NCBI RefSeq assembly: GCF_003054325.1
Contig: NZ_QBKU01000010.1
Span: 107,908-171,907 of the forward strand
Direction of reading: 5' to 3'
Length of the DNA stretch: 64,000 bases
Origin: Sulfitobacter mediterraneus
GTDB lineage: Bacteria; Pseudomonadota; Alphaproteobacteria; Rhodobacterales; Rhodobacteraceae
The notes below the pieces were generated by a model. The model had not been told where the DNA came from, did not search any database, and was given only the letters and a program-made list of their open reading frames with translations. The translations under genes and the position numbers were made by a program. This document shows, piece after piece, positions 9,280 to 19,041 of this stretch; the stretch's first letter is position 1; every line of letters begins with the position of its first letter.

Positions 9280-10572
9280 TCAGGCCAGCGTGCCATCCGC
9301 CGCAATGGTGGTTTTGCCGCCCAGATAAGGCGAGAGCACATCGGGCAGTTTCACCGATCCATCCGCCCGTTGGCCGTTTTCCAACACCGCAATCAAACAG
9401 CGCCCAACAGCAAGGCCGGACCCGTTCAATGTATGCACAAACTGCGGTTTGCCGCCATCCTTGGGCTTGAACCGGGCGTTCATCCGGCGGGCCTGAAAAT
9501 CACCTGTGGTCGAGACCGATGAAATCTCGCGATAGGTGTTCTGCCCCGGCACCCACGCCTCAATGTCAAAGGTGCGCCGCGCGCCAAAACCCATATCGCC
9601 GGTGCACAGGATCACGGTGCGATAGGGCACGCCCAGCCGTTCCAGCAGATCCTCGGCGCAGCGCAGCATGCGCTTTTGCTCATTATCGCTTTCGGTAGGA
9701 TGAGTGACGCTGACCATCTCGACCTTTTCGAACTGGTGCTGGCGCAGCATGCCAGAGGTGTCGCGCCCGGCGCTGCCCGCCTCGGACCGGAAACACAAAG
9801 TATGGGCGGTATAGCGTTTGGGCAGGGCGGTTTCGTCCAGCACCTCTTCCGCCGCAGTATAGGTCAGCGGCACCTCAGACGTCGGCACCAGCCACCACCC
9901 ATTGGTGGTTTGATAGCTGTCCTCGCCGAATTTCGGCAGTTTATCCGTGCCATACATCGCCTCGTCGCGCACCAGAACCGGGGTGTTCACCTCGGTCAGG
10001 CCGTTGTGATCCACATGGGTGTCGACCATGAACTGCGCCAAGGCGCGATGCACCCGCGCCACAGCGCCCTTGAGCATCACAAACCGGGCGCCGGATGTTT
10101 TGGCGGCGGTCTCAAAATCCATGTTCGGGGCCACGCCCGCGATCTCATAATGCTCTTTGGGCTCGAAATCGAATTCCGGCAGATCGCCCCAGCGGTGCAC
10201 CTCGACATTGTCCGCTTCATCTGCGCCGCTTGGCACATCATCGGCAGGCGAATTGGGAATGCGGGCCAGCATATCGGTCAGCTGCGCATCAAGCTCCTTG
10301 GCCTCGCCTTGCATCGCCGCCACTTCGGCCTTTTTGTCAGACACAAGCGCGCGCAGACGCTCAAACTCGGCCTCGTCACCCTTGGCCTTGGCCGCGCCCA
10401 CCAGCTTGCTGGCTTTGTTCTGTTCGGCCTGCGCGGCCTCAGCCGCACCGATCTTGGCCCGCCGTGCCTCGTCCAATGCCAGCACCTTGGAGGACATCGC
10501 ATCATCGCCCCGCCGCGCAAGGGCAGCGTCAAGAAGATCAGGATTTTCGCGGATGGCGCGGATGTCATGCAT
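9280..10572 (-). CDS. serS: Seryl-tRNA synthetase
   Basis: Class II aminoacyl-tRNA synthetase charging tRNA-Ser with serine. It opens with the conserved [21 protein letters not shown] stretch, followed by a long coiled-coil arm (about residues 30-105) that contacts the tRNA variable arm. The catalytic core includes the class II motif 2 region ([23 protein letters not shown]) and motif 3 near the C-terminus ([17 protein letters not shown]). Length 430 residues is standard. The ATG at 10572 has AAGGA eight bases upstream; further in-frame codons upstream have no family similarity. Cytoplasmic and essential. Confidence 0.97.
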   Translation of the reverse strand: MHDIRAIRENPDLLDAALARRGDDAMSSKVLALDEARRAKIGAAEAAQAEQNKASKLVGAAKAKGDEAEFERLRALVSDKKAEVAAMQGEAKELDAQLTDMLARIPNSPADDVPSGADEADNVEVHRWGDLPEFDFEPKEHYEIAGVAPNMDFETAAKTSGARFVMLKGAVARVHRALAQFMVDTHVDHNGLTEVNTPVLVRDEAMYGTDKLPKFGEDSYQTTNGWWLVPTSEVPLTYTAAEEVLDETALPKRYTAHTLCFRSEAGSAGRDTSGMLRQHQFEKVEMVSVTHPTESDNEQKRMLRCAEDLLERLGVPYRTVILCTGDMGFGARRTFDIEAWVPGQNTYREISSVSTTGDFQARRMNARFKPKDGGKPQFVHTLNGSGLAVGRCLIAVLENGQRADGSVKLPDVLSPYLGGKTTIAADGTLA

Positions 10573-10658
10573 GGGATGCGTCCTTGGAGAAATGAATCGT
10601 CTGGCCGCGTTATGCCGGATTGCGCAGCAAAGGGGTAGAGCGGAGTGAGGGGGGCGTG

Positions 10659-11972
10659 TTACTCGGGATTGTCCGGGTCTTGACCGATGGAGCGTTGGAA
10701 GGCGCGCCATTGGTCTCGAAAGTCTTCGAATACGAGGGTTTCTTTCGGCCAATGCTCAGGGGCGTGCTTCGTATTGCTGGGAAGAGTTACACTGGTGTCA
10801 CCAAACACTTTAGGCAATGCGCGCTCTATATGAGGCACGATACTCAGGTCAACAAACTGTAGCGCAGCACCATCGAGTACCGCATCCAAAAGATCTGTTT
10901 TAGCGTCAAATTTTGCAGCTGCGAGATCGGCAAACTGGAGTTCCGCGCTCTTTAGGCATGCCCCTTGAAGTTTCGTACCTCGAAGGTCTGAACATTGCAT
11001 TTCCGCACAGAGAATGTAGGCTTCGCGTAGGTCAGAACATTCAAAATCGCCTCCCTGAGCGAAGGTTGCAAAAAGGTCTGCACCATTGAAATCAAGCTCC
11101 CTAAGGTCCATCCCTTGAAGATTCGCTTTGCTTAGATTGATTTCGACCTGACTGGGATCTACACCCTTTATGCTTTTTAGACGGCCAATAGTTTGGACAG
11201 CATTTTCTAGGTCTGAGCGAACACGAACTCGGCACTCTATGAAACGGTCATTTTGTTCGTCGAATGAAAGGGCATTATCCCAATCCAATGGCGGGAAGCT
11301 CTCCCTTTCTGTTCGGACAAGCGCGCATAGCATCTTGGCAACTCGGCCGGCAAACTCTGGGCGTTCCCTAACAAGAACTTCCAAGCGGTCAATCCCTGCA
11401 ATTCTTCTAGTAAAGTCGTCCTGCCAACCATTGCTGGCTTGATCGCCTGTCCATTTACTGACTTGTTTCTGAGCGTACAGGTCTTCAACAGCGGAATTGA
11501 ATCTATCGTTGAGGAGTGCGTCGAGTTCAATCTCTCGCTGCCTCTCCATCAATTTTGTCTGTTCACGGTTCAACTTCAGCCGAATAATCGTAAAGGGCAG
11601 GGCCACCACTGCGCCTAGAACCGCCGTCAACGCCGTCAGTTTTGCGATGGAAAAGCGCCAGTCCCAGATCGCGGCACTGTCACCGGCCAACATCTCCGGT
11701 GTCACCCACCAGATCGTTTTAAAGATCGTGATCAGGATACCAATCAACAGAACCAGAAAAATAGCACCCCAGCTTGTAACCATCAGGAAAAACGCAGCTG
11801 TTGGAAGCCGGTCCAGACCCATTTGAGATTGAAACGATGCAATCGCCTCCTTGGGTTTTGCCTTGGCGGGCATCATCGCAAAGACAACCAGCGCGGATGC
11901 CAGCCCAAAGGCGAGCAGCACGCCAATGGCCAAAACTAGGCTTTCAGGGAGCGGGATTGTAATCTGGGTCAT
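10659..11972 (-). CDS. Membrane-anchored pentapeptide-repeat protein
   Basis: A 437-residue protein with three predicted membrane helices in the first 135 residues (about 8-30, 60-82 and 110-132), a charged helical middle ([25 protein letters not shown], likely coiled coil) and C-terminal pentapeptide repeats (about 278-385, for example [21 protein letters not shown]). Pentapeptide repeats form a right-handed quadrilateral helix; some mimic DNA, but membrane-tethered versions are largely uncharacterised. Its base composition is lower in G+C than its neighbours and it sits alone between serS and yajC, suggesting an accessory insertion. Function unknown; stress sensing or defence are speculation. 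Confidence 0.8.
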   Translation of the reverse strand: MTQITIPLPESLVLAIGVLLAFGLASALVVFAMMPAKAKPKEAIASFQSQMGLDRLPTAAFFLMVTSWGAIFLVLLIGILITIFKTIWWVTPEMLAGDSAAIWDWRFSIAKLTALTAVLGAVVALPFTIIRLKLNREQTKLMERQREIELDALLNDRFNSAVEDLYAQKQVSKWTGDQASNGWQDDFTRRIAGIDRLEVLVRERPEFAGRVAKMLCALVRTERESFPPLDWDNALSFDEQNDRFIECRVRVRSDLENAVQTIGRLKSIKGVDPSQVEINLSKANLQGMDLRELDFNGADLFATFAQGGDFECSDLREAYILCAEMQCSDLRGTKLQGACLKSAELQFADLAAAKFDAKTDLLDAVLDGAALQFVDLSIVPHIERALPKVFGDTSVTLPSNTKHAPEHWPKETLVFEDFRDQWRAFQRSIGQDPDNPE

Positions 11973-12153
11973 TCAAATACTTCTTGGACAATGTCGGGCA
12001 GGCACAACTTATCCGAGACTATCCGCTTCCTCCGTCCCGTCCACCCAAATCTCCCCTTTGCACCTTGCGCCCCGCCCTTGCCACGCATAGGTTCTGCCAA
12101 ACTTCGTGGTGGGGCGTTCTGCGCCCTCAACAGCAGCTAAAAGGACCACCTCC

Positions 12154-12432
12154 ATGCAAGGCATCCAGCAATTTATCCCGCTGATCCTGATCTTCGGTAT
12201 CATGTACTTCCTCCTGATCCGTCCACAGCAGAAAAAAGCCAAGGAACATCAGGCAATGGTGGCGGCCCTGCGGCGCGGGGATCAGGTTGTGACCCAAGGC
12301 GGCATGATCGGCAAAGTGGTCAAAGTCCGCGAAGATGGCGAAGTGGAAGTCGAGATCGCAGATGGCGTCAAAGTGCGCGTGATCCAGTCCACTATCGCAA
12401 CCGTTGTGTCCAAGACAGAACCGGCCAAATAA
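12154..12432 (+). CDS. yajC: Preprotein translocase subunit YajC
   Basis: Small single-pass inner-membrane protein associated with SecDF in the Sec holotranslocon. The 92-residue product has one N-terminal membrane helix (IPLILIFGIMYFLLIRPQQ, about residues 6-24) followed by the conserved basic KKAKEHQ segment and a soluble beta domain (GDQVVTQGGMIGKVV). The ATG at 12154 is preceded by AAGGA; an in-frame codon at 12106 is rejected because the family starts right before the helix. First gene of yajC-secD-secF, with secD 39 bases downstream. Confidence 0.96.
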   Translation: MQGIQQFIPLILIFGIMYFLLIRPQQKKAKEHQAMVAALRRGDQVVTQGGMIGKVVKVREDGEVEVEIADGVKVRVIQSTIATVVSKTEPAK

Positions 12433-12471
12433 ACCGCCCCTGCGGCCAACGCTTAAGATAAAGGCGGACTC

Positions 12472-14121
12472 ATGCTTCAGATTGATCTGTGGAAACGGAT
12501 TGCGATTGCGCTGACCTGTGCCGTTGGGCTTTGGTTGGCGTTGCCCAATGCGTTTTACGGCCCCGTGGAACAGCACAACGATGCCGCCAAGGCGATTGAG
12601 CTGTCCGGCTCCACTCCCGAGCTTGAGGCGCAGCTGGCGCTTTGGCCCGATTGGATGCCATCAGGGCTGGTCAATCTGGGGCTAGATTTGCGCGGCGGTG
12701 CGCATCTGTTGGCCGAGGTCAAGGTGCAGGACGTCTATGCCGCCCGGATGGAGGCCCAATGGCCCGAGGTGCGCGATGCCTTGCGCAGCTTGACCCCGGT
12801 GCGCCGCCAGCAGTCCCCAGAAGATGAGCTGCGTGTGCGGCTCAACGATCCGGACAAGATGGCGCAAGCGATGGAAATCGTGCGCGGCCTGGCGCGGCCC
12901 GTGACCACATTGACCGGGGCAGGGGCCAATGACATCGACGTGCGCGGCGAAGACGGGATGATCGTCGTCACACTGTCGGATGCCGAAAAGCAGGCGACCG
13001 ATGAACGCACGATGCAGCAATCGCTTGAGATCATCCGCCGCCGGATTGACGAGGTTGGCACCCGCGAACCCACGATCCAGCGGCAGGGCGCGGACCGGAT
13101 CCTCATTCAGGTGCCGGGCATCGGATCAGCCGCTGAACTGAAAGAGATCATCGGCACCACTGCCCAATTGACCTTTAATCCGGTTGTAAACCGCGGCTCG
13201 GATGCCAATGCCAACCCCGGTATTGGCAACAAGCTGCTGCCCTCCGTCGATGAAGAAGGCGCCTATTACATCGTGGAATCCGCGCCTGTCGTCACCGGCG
13301 AAGAACTGGTCGATGCGCAGCCCAGCTTTGATCAAAACGGATCGCCCGCGGTTAGCTTCCGGTTCAACACATCCGGCGCACGCAAGTTCGGCAACTATAC
13401 CGCCGAAAACATCGGTGCACCCTTTGCCATCATTCTTGATGACGAGGTGATCAGCGCCCCCACCATCCAAAGCCATATTCCCGGCGGATCGGGCATCATC
13501 ACCGGTAATTTCGGCGTTGAAGAAAGCACCAATCTGGCGGTCTTGCTGCGCGCCGGCGCCCTGCCTGCGGGGCTCGATTTCCTTGAGGAACGCACCATCG
13601 GTCCCGAATTGGGCCAAGACAGCATTGACGCAGGCAAGGTGGCGACGATCATCGCCTTTGTCGCCGTGTTGGTCTTTATGTTCCTCAGCTATGGCCTATT
13701 CGGCATTTTTGCCAATATCGCTCTGATCATCAACGTTGGTATGATCTTTGGCCTGCTCAGCCTAGTCGGCGCGACGCTGACCTTGCCGGGCATTGCGGGG
13801 ATCGTTCTGACGGTGGGTATGGCAGTGGATGCAAACGTACTGATCTTTGAACGCATCCGCGAAGAGTTAAAAACCGCCAAAGGGCCAGCCCGTGCTATCT
13901 CTCTGGGTTATGAAAAGGCGCTTTCGGCGATTGTTGACGCCAATATCACCACATTGATCACAGCTGTGATCCTGTTCGTCATGGGCTCCGGCCCGGTCCG
14001 CGGCTTTGCGATCACGCTGGGCTTTGGCATCATCACATCCGTGTTCACCGCGATCTTTGTCACCCGCCTTTTGGTGGTGATCTGGTTCGAGGCACGCCGC
14101 CCGAAAACGATTGAGGTCTGA
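12472..14121 (+). CDS. secD: Protein translocase subunit SecD
   Basis: Proton-motive-force-driven component of the Sec translocon that helps pull proteins through the membrane. The 549-residue protein has one N-terminal membrane helix, a large periplasmic domain beginning with the family motif GLDLRGGAHLL and containing the IIRRRIDEVGTREPTIQRQG segment, then five clustered C-terminal helices. The D/E-R motif AVDANVLIFERIREE lies in the membrane domain. The stop at 14119-14121 is one base before the secF ATG, so the pair is almost certainly co-translated. Confidence 0.97.
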   Translation: MLQIDLWKRIAIALTCAVGLWLALPNAFYGPVEQHNDAAKAIELSGSTPELEAQLALWPDWMPSGLVNLGLDLRGGAHLLAEVKVQDVYAARMEAQWPEVRDALRSLTPVRRQQSPEDELRVRLNDPDKMAQAMEIVRGLARPVTTLTGAGANDIDVRGEDGMIVVTLSDAEKQATDERTMQQSLEIIRRRIDEVGTREPTIQRQGADRILIQVPGIGSAAELKEIIGTTAQLTFNPVVNRGSDANANPGIGNKLLPSVDEEGAYYIVESAPVVTGEELVDAQPSFDQNGSPAVSFRFNTSGARKFGNYTAENIGAPFAIILDDEVISAPTIQSHIPGGSGIITGNFGVEESTNLAVLLRAGALPAGLDFLEERTIGPELGQDSIDAGKVATIIAFVAVLVFMFLSYGLFGIFANIALIINVGMIFGLLSLVGATLTLPGIAGIVLTVGMAVDANVLIFERIREELKTAKGPARAISLGYEKALSAIVDANITTLITAVILFVMGSGPVRGFAITLGFGIITSVFTAIFVTRLLVVIWFEARRPKTIEV

Positions 14122-14122
14122 C

Positions 14123-15091
14123 ATGCGTTTGCGTCTGTTCAAGGAAAACTCGAACTTCGATTTCTTCAAACACTGGAAGATGTGGCTGGGCATTTCGGGG
14201 CTGATGATGGTCATCGCCTTTGCGTCCTTCATGATCCAGGGTCTGAACTTTGGCATCGACTTTCGCGGCGGCACCACGATCCGTACCGAAAGCCCGCTGG
14301 CCGTAAACGTCGCCGAATACCGCGGGGCGATGGAAACACTGGATCTTGGCGATATTACCATCACCGAGGTATTCGATCCGACCTTCCGCGACGATCAGAA
14401 TGTGGCGATGATCCGCATTCAGGCGCAGGACGAGCAAGAAGCCGTGACAGTTGACACCATCGAGGCGGTTCAGGCCGCGCTGAAAGGCGTTCGCCCGGAT
14501 ATCAAGTTTACCTCGGTCGAATCTGTTGGTCCCAAAGTCTCGGGCGAATTGATCCAAACCGCTGCAATTGCTGTGGTTTTGGCAATTGGCGCGGTCCTGA
14601 TCTACATCTGGCTGCGGTTCGAATGGCAATTTGCCGTCGGCGCGGTACTGGCGCTGGTGCATGACGTTTTGCTGACCATCGGGATCTTTTCTGAGCTGCA
14701 AATCCGCTTTGATCTGGCGATTATTGCCGCGCTGTTGACCATTGTGGGTTACTCGCTCAACGATACGGTTGTGGTGTTTGACCGGGTGCGTGAAAACCTG
14801 CGCAAGTACAAGAAACGCGATCTCAAAGAGGTTCTGAACCTGTCGATCAACGAGACAATGAGCCGGACGTTCATGACCTCTGTCACGACCCTGCTGGCGC
14901 TGATTGCGCTGTTTGTGCTGGGCGGTGATGTGATCCGCGGTTTTGTCTTTGCGATGATCTGGGGCGTGATTGTGGGCACCTACAGCTCGATCTTTGTGGC
15001 CTCGGCGGCGCTGTTGTACCTCGGGGTCAAGCGCGATTGGTCCAAGCCCGATGCAAACGCAGGCAACCAATACGCCAACATAGATGCCTGA
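14123..15091 (+). CDS. secF: Protein translocase subunit SecF
   Basis: Partner of SecD in the Sec translocon. The 322-residue product has an N-terminal membrane helix, the motif FGIDFRGGTTIR, a short periplasmic domain and five C-terminal helices with the signature YSLNDTVVVFDRVREN. The ATG at 14123 is chosen; an in-frame TTG twelve bases earlier lies inside secD. The 3' end overlaps the following TauE/SafE gene by 8 bases, indicating that the operon continues. Confidence 0.97.
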   Translation: MRLRLFKENSNFDFFKHWKMWLGISGLMMVIAFASFMIQGLNFGIDFRGGTTIRTESPLAVNVAEYRGAMETLDLGDITITEVFDPTFRDDQNVAMIRIQAQDEQEAVTVDTIEAVQAALKGVRPDIKFTSVESVGPKVSGELIQTAAIAVVLAIGAVLIYIWLRFEWQFAVGAVLALVHDVLLTIGIFSELQIRFDLAIIAALLTIVGYSLNDTVVVFDRVRENLRKYKKRDLKEVLNLSINETMSRTFMTSVTTLLALIALFVLGGDVIRGFVFAMIWGVIVGTYSSIFVASAALLYLGVKRDWSKPDANAGNQYANIDA

Positions 15092-15839
15092 TTGGTTGTT
15101 GCCAGCCGGATCGCCCGAGGGGGTGATCTGGCTGGTGGTGGCTGTCTTTGTCGCGGGCATTGTACGCGGCTTTTCCGGTTTTGGTTCTGCGATGATCATC
15201 ATGCCGGTTGCCGCCTCCGTGCTATCTCCGGTGGAGGCGGTGATTTTCCTGACAGCGGCCGAAATCCTCGGCCCGGCTCCCAACCTGCGACCCTCACTGC
15301 GCGACGGGACACCACGCGATATAGGGCGTCTGATGCTGGGCGCCTTGGTCTGTCTGCCCATTGGCCTGTGGCTTTTGACCCAACTGGACCCACTGGTATT
15401 TGGCTGGATCATCTCGGGTATTGTTTTGTTGCTGTTGGTGTTGGTCATCTCCGGCTGGCGCTATACCGGAGCGTTGTCCGCAAGGCTGACCGTTGGTGCA
15501 GGCGGCATCGGCGGGTTTATGACAGGATTTGCCGGCATTCCCGGCCCGCCGGTGATCATGCTCTATATGGCCAGCACGCTGCCTGTGGCGACGATCCGCG
15601 CCAATCTGATGCTCTATCTGTTTGCGGTGGATCTGGTGCTGTTTCCGGTGCTGTGGCTGAGTGGGCTGATGGTCTGGCCGGTCTTTGCACTGGGTCTGAT
15701 GCTGGGCGTGCCCAACCTGATCGCCAATGTCATAGGCGCACGCCTGTTTAACCCCAAGGCGGCACGGCTTTTTCGTTTTGTGGCCTATCTCGTGATTTTC
15801 AGTTCCGCTATTCTGGGGCTGCCGATTTGGAAAGGATGA
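15084..15839 (+). CDS. TauE/SafE (TSUP) family sulfite/anion exporter-like permease
   Basis: A 251-residue polytopic membrane protein of the 4-toluene sulfonate uptake/permease family, several members of which export sulfite or sulfonate-derived anions. It shows the two-fold pattern of the family: an N-terminal half with GIVRGFSGFGSAMIIMP and a second half with GGFMTGFAGIPGPPVIMLYM. About eight membrane helices are predicted. It overlaps secF by 8 bases and is followed within 3 bases by the Mth938-like gene, so it is translated from the sec operon transcript. The substrate cannot be predicted. Confidence 0.85.
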   Translation: MPDWLLPAGSPEGVIWLVVAVFVAGIVRGFSGFGSAMIIMPVAASVLSPVEAVIFLTAAEILGPAPNLRPSLRDGTPRDIGRLMLGALVCLPIGLWLLTQLDPLVFGWIISGIVLLLLVLVISGWRYTGALSARLTVGAGGIGGFMTGFAGIPGPPVIMLYMASTLPVATIRANLMLYLFAVDLVLFPVLWLSGLMVWPVFALGLMLGVPNLIANVIGARLFNPKAARLFRFVAYLVIFSSAILGLPIWKG

Positions 15840-15842
15840 TCC

Positions 15843-16196
15843 ATGCGCCTGAATGAAGTGGAATATAACAACGCCCAGCCTGTTGAAGGCTACGGCCCCG
15901 GCTTTTTCCGCATCGGCGGGCAAGTGATCCAGGGGCCGGTGATCACCGGCGCGGAGGGGCCGCAACGCTGGGGCGGGTTTGAGGACACAGCGCCGCTTCT
16001 GGCTTTGGCCGGAGAAGTGGACGTGTTGTTTGTCGGCACTGGCGCCGAGATTGCCCATCTGCCCGATGATCTGGACCGCCAGTTGCAAGAGGCCGGTATC
16101 GCAGCAGAGCCGATGTCATCCCCTGCCGCCTGCCGCACCTATAACGTGCTGCTGAGCGAGGGCCGCCGGATCGCGCTGGCGATGATCCCTGTCTGA
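15843..16196 (+). CDS. Mth938-like domain protein (DUF498, NDUFAF3-like)
   Basis: A 117-residue soluble protein of the Mth938/DUF498 family, whose eukaryotic relative NDUFAF3 is a complex I assembly factor. The characteristic core GDVLFVGTG-type strand (EVDVLFVGTGAEI) and the C-terminal pattern AACRTYNVLLSEGRRIALAMIPV are present. The ATG starts 3 bases after the TauE/SafE stop. I recall this gene next to secF and ccm genes in other Rhodobacterales. The bacterial function is not established. Confidence 0.85.
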   Translation: MRLNEVEYNNAQPVEGYGPGFFRIGGQVIQGPVITGAEGPQRWGGFEDTAPLLALAGEVDVLFVGTGAEIAHLPDDLDRQLQEAGIAAEPMSSPAACRTYNVLLSEGRRIALAMIPV

Positions 16197-16247
16197 TGCG
16201 CCGCAATGCCGCTTTTGCATGACGCGCCAATCGGATAGGCCTGTGCC

Positions 16248-16865
16248 ATGACTTTGCGTGTGGACAACCTGACCCTTGCCCGTGGCGGCGTGCCGGTGCT
16301 GACCGGTGTGTCCCTGACGGTAGAGCCCGGTCAGGCGCTGATCCTGCGCGGGCCAAACGGGGCGGGCAAAACCACGCTGCTGCGCACCATCACCGGTTTG
16401 CAGCCGCCCTTGTCTGGGCAGATCACCGGCGCAGAGGATCAGATTGCCTATGCTGGCCACGCCGATGGCCTCAAAGCGATGCTCAGCGTGCGTGAGAACC
16501 TGATGTTCTGGGCGCAGGTCTTTGGCCGCACCGATATCACCGCAGCGCTGGACGCCTATGCCCTGCACCCACTGGCGGACCGTTTGGCGGGCACCCTGTC
16601 GGCTGGGCAAAAGCGCCGTTTGGGTCTGGCGCGATTGTTGGTGACCGGGCGGCCGATCTGGATCTTGGATGAACCCACCGTGTCATTGGACAAAGACGCC
16701 GTTGCGCAGTTTGCCGCGGCGGTGCGGGCGCATCTGGGGCAGGGCGGTTCGGCCCTGATGGCTACGCATATTGATCTGGGGCTGGAGGCCGACGTGCTCG
16801 ACCTTACACCGTTTCGCGCTCATGCCAGCGCCCGCGCCGGTGCCAGCGATGAGGCGTTCCTATGA
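16248..16865 (+). CDS. ccmA: Heme exporter ATP-binding protein CcmA
   Basis: ATPase of the CcmABCD complex, which releases holo-CcmE during cytochrome c maturation. The 205-residue ABC domain has Walker [10 protein letters not shown] (about residues 35-43), signature [14 protein letters not shown] and Walker B with D-loop [12 protein letters not shown]. It is short, as CcmA usually is. The stop overlaps the ccmB ATG by 4 bases. It begins the ccm block ccmA-B-C-D-G. Confidence 0.95.
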   Translation: MTLRVDNLTLARGGVPVLTGVSLTVEPGQALILRGPNGAGKTTLLRTITGLQPPLSGQITGAEDQIAYAGHADGLKAMLSVRENLMFWAQVFGRTDITAALDAYALHPLADRLAGTLSAGQKRRLGLARLLVTGRPIWILDEPTVSLDKDAVAQFAAAVRAHLGQGGSALMATHIDLGLEADVLDLTPFRAHASARAGASDEAFL

Positions 16866-17518
16866 TTGCCCTGCTGATCCGTGATCTGCGTCTTGCCTTG
16901 CGGGCGGGCGGCGGATTTGGTCTTGGTCTTGCGTTTTTCCTGATTGTGACAGTGCTGGTCCCGTTCAGCGTTGGTCCGCAGCCCGAGCTGCTGGGCCGGA
17001 TTGCGGCGGGGGTCTTGTGGCTGGGCGCGTTGCTGGCATGCCTGCTGTCGCTGGATCGCTTGCTGGCGCTGGATTACGAGGACGGCACGTTGGATCTTCT
17101 GGTCACCGCGCCGCTGCCGCTTGAGGCGGTGGTCAGTATCAAGGCGCTGGCCCATTGGCTAACGACTGGCCTTCCGCTGGTGTTGGCGGCGCCTGTCCTG
17201 GCTGTGCTGCTGAACCTGCCACCCCAAGGGTTTGCGCCACTGGTGATCTCGCTGGCGCTTGGCACACCCGCGCTGTCGGTGATTGGCACCTTTGGCGCGG
17301 CTCTGACGGTGGGCATCAAACGTGGCGGGCTGTTGTTGTCGCTGCTGGTGCTGCCGCTTTATGTGCCAACGCTGATCTTCGGGGCCGAGGCCGCGCGGCG
17401 CGGCGCGATGGGGATGCAGCACGACACCTATCTGATCATGCTGGCCGGGATCACCTTTGCCACCATCGCGTTGATGCCCTTTGCCAGCGCTGCCGTCCTG
17501 CGCATGGGCCTGCGATGA
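16862..17518 (+). CDS. ccmB: Heme exporter membrane protein CcmB
   Basis: Six-helix membrane subunit paired with CcmA in cytochrome c biogenesis. The 218-residue product is very hydrophobic and contains family features such as [22 protein letters not shown] and [15 protein letters not shown]. It overlaps ccmA by ATGA. ccmC follows after 78 bases, which include no obvious terminator. Confidence 0.95.
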   Translation: MIALLIRDLRLALRAGGGFGLGLAFFLIVTVLVPFSVGPQPELLGRIAAGVLWLGALLACLLSLDRLLALDYEDGTLDLLVTAPLPLEAVVSIKALAHWLTTGLPLVLAAPVLAVLLNLPPQGFAPLVISLALGTPALSVIGTFGAALTVGIKRGGLLLSLLVLPLYVPTLIFGAEAARRGAMGMQHDTYLIMLAGITFATIALMPFASAAVLRMGLR

Positions 17519-17596
17519 TCGCGTCTTTTTGTCCATCCCGCCCCGTTCACGCGTTTGAGCATTGAGCGGACCGCAGCGGAGCGTTAGATAATCCCC

Positions 17597-18331
17597 ATGT
17601 CCATTTGGCAATATGCAAATCCCGTGAAATTCCTCGCTCTGTCAGAGCGGGTACAGCCTGTGCTTTGGGTGCTGGCTGCGGCGAGTGTTATCACGGGTCT
17701 GGTCTGGGGGTTCTTCGGCACGCCTGATGATTACCGGCAGGGATCAACGGTCAAGATCATCTTTATCCACGTGCCATCGGCCATGATGGCGATCAACGCA
17801 TGGGTGATGATGCTGGTCACCTCGCTGATTTGGCTGATCCGCCGCCACCACGTCAGCGCGCTGGCCGCCAAAGCCGCCGCGCCGGTGGGCATGGTCATGA
17901 CTGTGATCGCATTGATCACCGGGGCGCTTTGGGGACAACCGATGTGGGGCACTTGGTGGGCCTGGGATCCGCGCCTGACCTCGTTCTTGATTCTGTTCCT
18001 GTTCTATCTGGGCTACATTGCCCTTTGGGCCGCAATCGAAGATCCGGACACAGCGGCGGATTTGACCTCAATCCTCTGTCTGGTTGGCTCTGTCTTTGCG
18101 CTGCTGTCGCGCTATGCCGTCAATTTCTGGAACCAAGGCCTGCACCAAGGCACCTCTGTGCCAGTGGCGACGGGCGGGCGCACAGTGGATGATACGTTTT
18201 TTGTGCCACTGCTGATTTCTATGGCGGGTTTTGTCCTGCTGTTTTTGGCGCTGGTGCTCTACCGCACGGGCACCGAGATCCGCACCCGCCGGGCCGCCGC
18301 GTTGCTGGCCCGTGCAGAGAGGAACCTGTGA
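17597..18331 (+). CDS. ccmC: Heme-handling membrane protein CcmC
   Basis: Binds heme and attaches it to the chaperone CcmE in the periplasm. The 244-residue protein has six membrane helices and the diagnostic tryptophan-rich WWAWD motif (GTWWAWDPRLTS), plus the flanking conserved periplasmic histidine segments (FIHVPSAMMAINAW and NFWNQGLHQG). The stop TGA shares its A with the ccmD ATG. Confidence 0.96.
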   Translation: MSIWQYANPVKFLALSERVQPVLWVLAAASVITGLVWGFFGTPDDYRQGSTVKIIFIHVPSAMMAINAWVMMLVTSLIWLIRRHHVSALAAKAAAPVGMVMTVIALITGALWGQPMWGTWWAWDPRLTSFLILFLFYLGYIALWAAIEDPDTAADLTSILCLVGSVFALLSRYAVNFWNQGLHQGTSVPVATGGRTVDDTFFVPLLISMAGFVLLFLALVLYRTGTEIRTRRAAALLARAERNL

Positions 18332-18486
18332 TGCCGGATCTGGGAAAATATGCGTTTGAAGTGCTGTCGTCCTATGGCGCAACACTGCTTTTACTGGTCG
18401 GGCTTTTGGCACTGACCCTGCGCCGGGGCCGTACGGCACGGGCAGCTTTGAAAAAGATCGAAGCGGAGATCAAACAAGATGGCTAA
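18331..18486 (+). CDS. ccmD: Heme exporter protein CcmD
   Basis: A 51-residue single-pass membrane protein, MPDLGKYAFEVLSSYG at its start, with one helix (about residues 16-29) and a basic cytoplasmic tail ending KKIEAEIKQDG. Size, the aromatic N-terminal segment and the position between ccmC and ccmG identify it. It overlaps ccmC by 1 base and ccmG by 8 bases. CcmD stabilises CcmC-CcmE in the heme-loading complex. Confidence 0.9.
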   Translation: MPDLGKYAFEVLSSYGATLLLLVGLLALTLRRGRTARAALKKIEAEIKQDG

Positions 18487-19021
18487 GATTCGCCCCCTGA
18501 TGATCGCCCCGCCACTGATCTTTGCCGGATTTGTCGCATTGGCCGCCGTTGGCATGTTTCGCGACGATCCCGAAGGCCTGCCCTCCACTCTGGTGGGCCA
18601 GCAGGCGCCGGGTTTGCCGGAATTGCCGCTGAATGGGTTCCCGCCCGCCACTGCCGATATGCTGGTCTCGGGCGAGGTGACATTGGTGAATTTCTGGGCC
18701 AGTTGGTGCCCGCCGTGCCGCGCCGAACATCCCAAACTATTGGAGATGGCCGCAGACGGCATGCCCATCGTCGGCATCAATTTCAAAGACCTTGAAGGCA
18801 ACGCAGGCGACTATTTGCGGAACGACGGCAACCCGTTTGTCGGCGTCGGCTTTGATCCCCAGGGGCGCACCGCGATTGACTGGGGCGTGACCGCACCGCC
18901 GGAAACCTTCATTCTGGATGGCAGCGGCACGGTGCTGTTCCGTTATGCCGGACCGCTGGTTGGCAGCGACTACGAGCAACGGTTTTTGCCCGCGCTGAGC
19001 GAGGCGCTGGACAAGAAGTGA
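18479..19021 (+). CDS. ccmG: Thiol:disulfide interchange protein CcmG/DsbE
   Basis: Periplasmic membrane-anchored thioredoxin-like reductase that keeps apocytochrome c cysteines reduced for heme ligation. The 180-residue product has an N-terminal anchor (about residues 8-26), the active site WCPPC in NFWASWCPPCRAEHP, and the CcmG-type GVTAPPETFILDGSG segment with the cis-proline. Overlaps ccmD. No ccmE, ccmF or ccmH is in the window, so the rest of the system lies elsewhere. Confidence 0.94.
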   Translation: MAKIRPLMIAPPLIFAGFVALAAVGMFRDDPEGLPSTLVGQQAPGLPELPLNGFPPATADMLVSGEVTLVNFWASWCPPCRAEHPKLLEMAADGMPIVGINFKDLEGNAGDYLRNDGNPFVGVGFDPQGRTAIDWGVTAPPETFILDGSGTVLFRYAGPLVGSDYEQRFLPALSEALDKK

Positions 19022-19041
19022 AACGCCCTTAAGATGTATAT

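Noticed and set aside
14060..15448. A 462-codon minus-strand frame opposite secF and the TauE/SafE gene
   Set aside because: Both forward genes are well supported; the antisense translation is low-complexity and charged.
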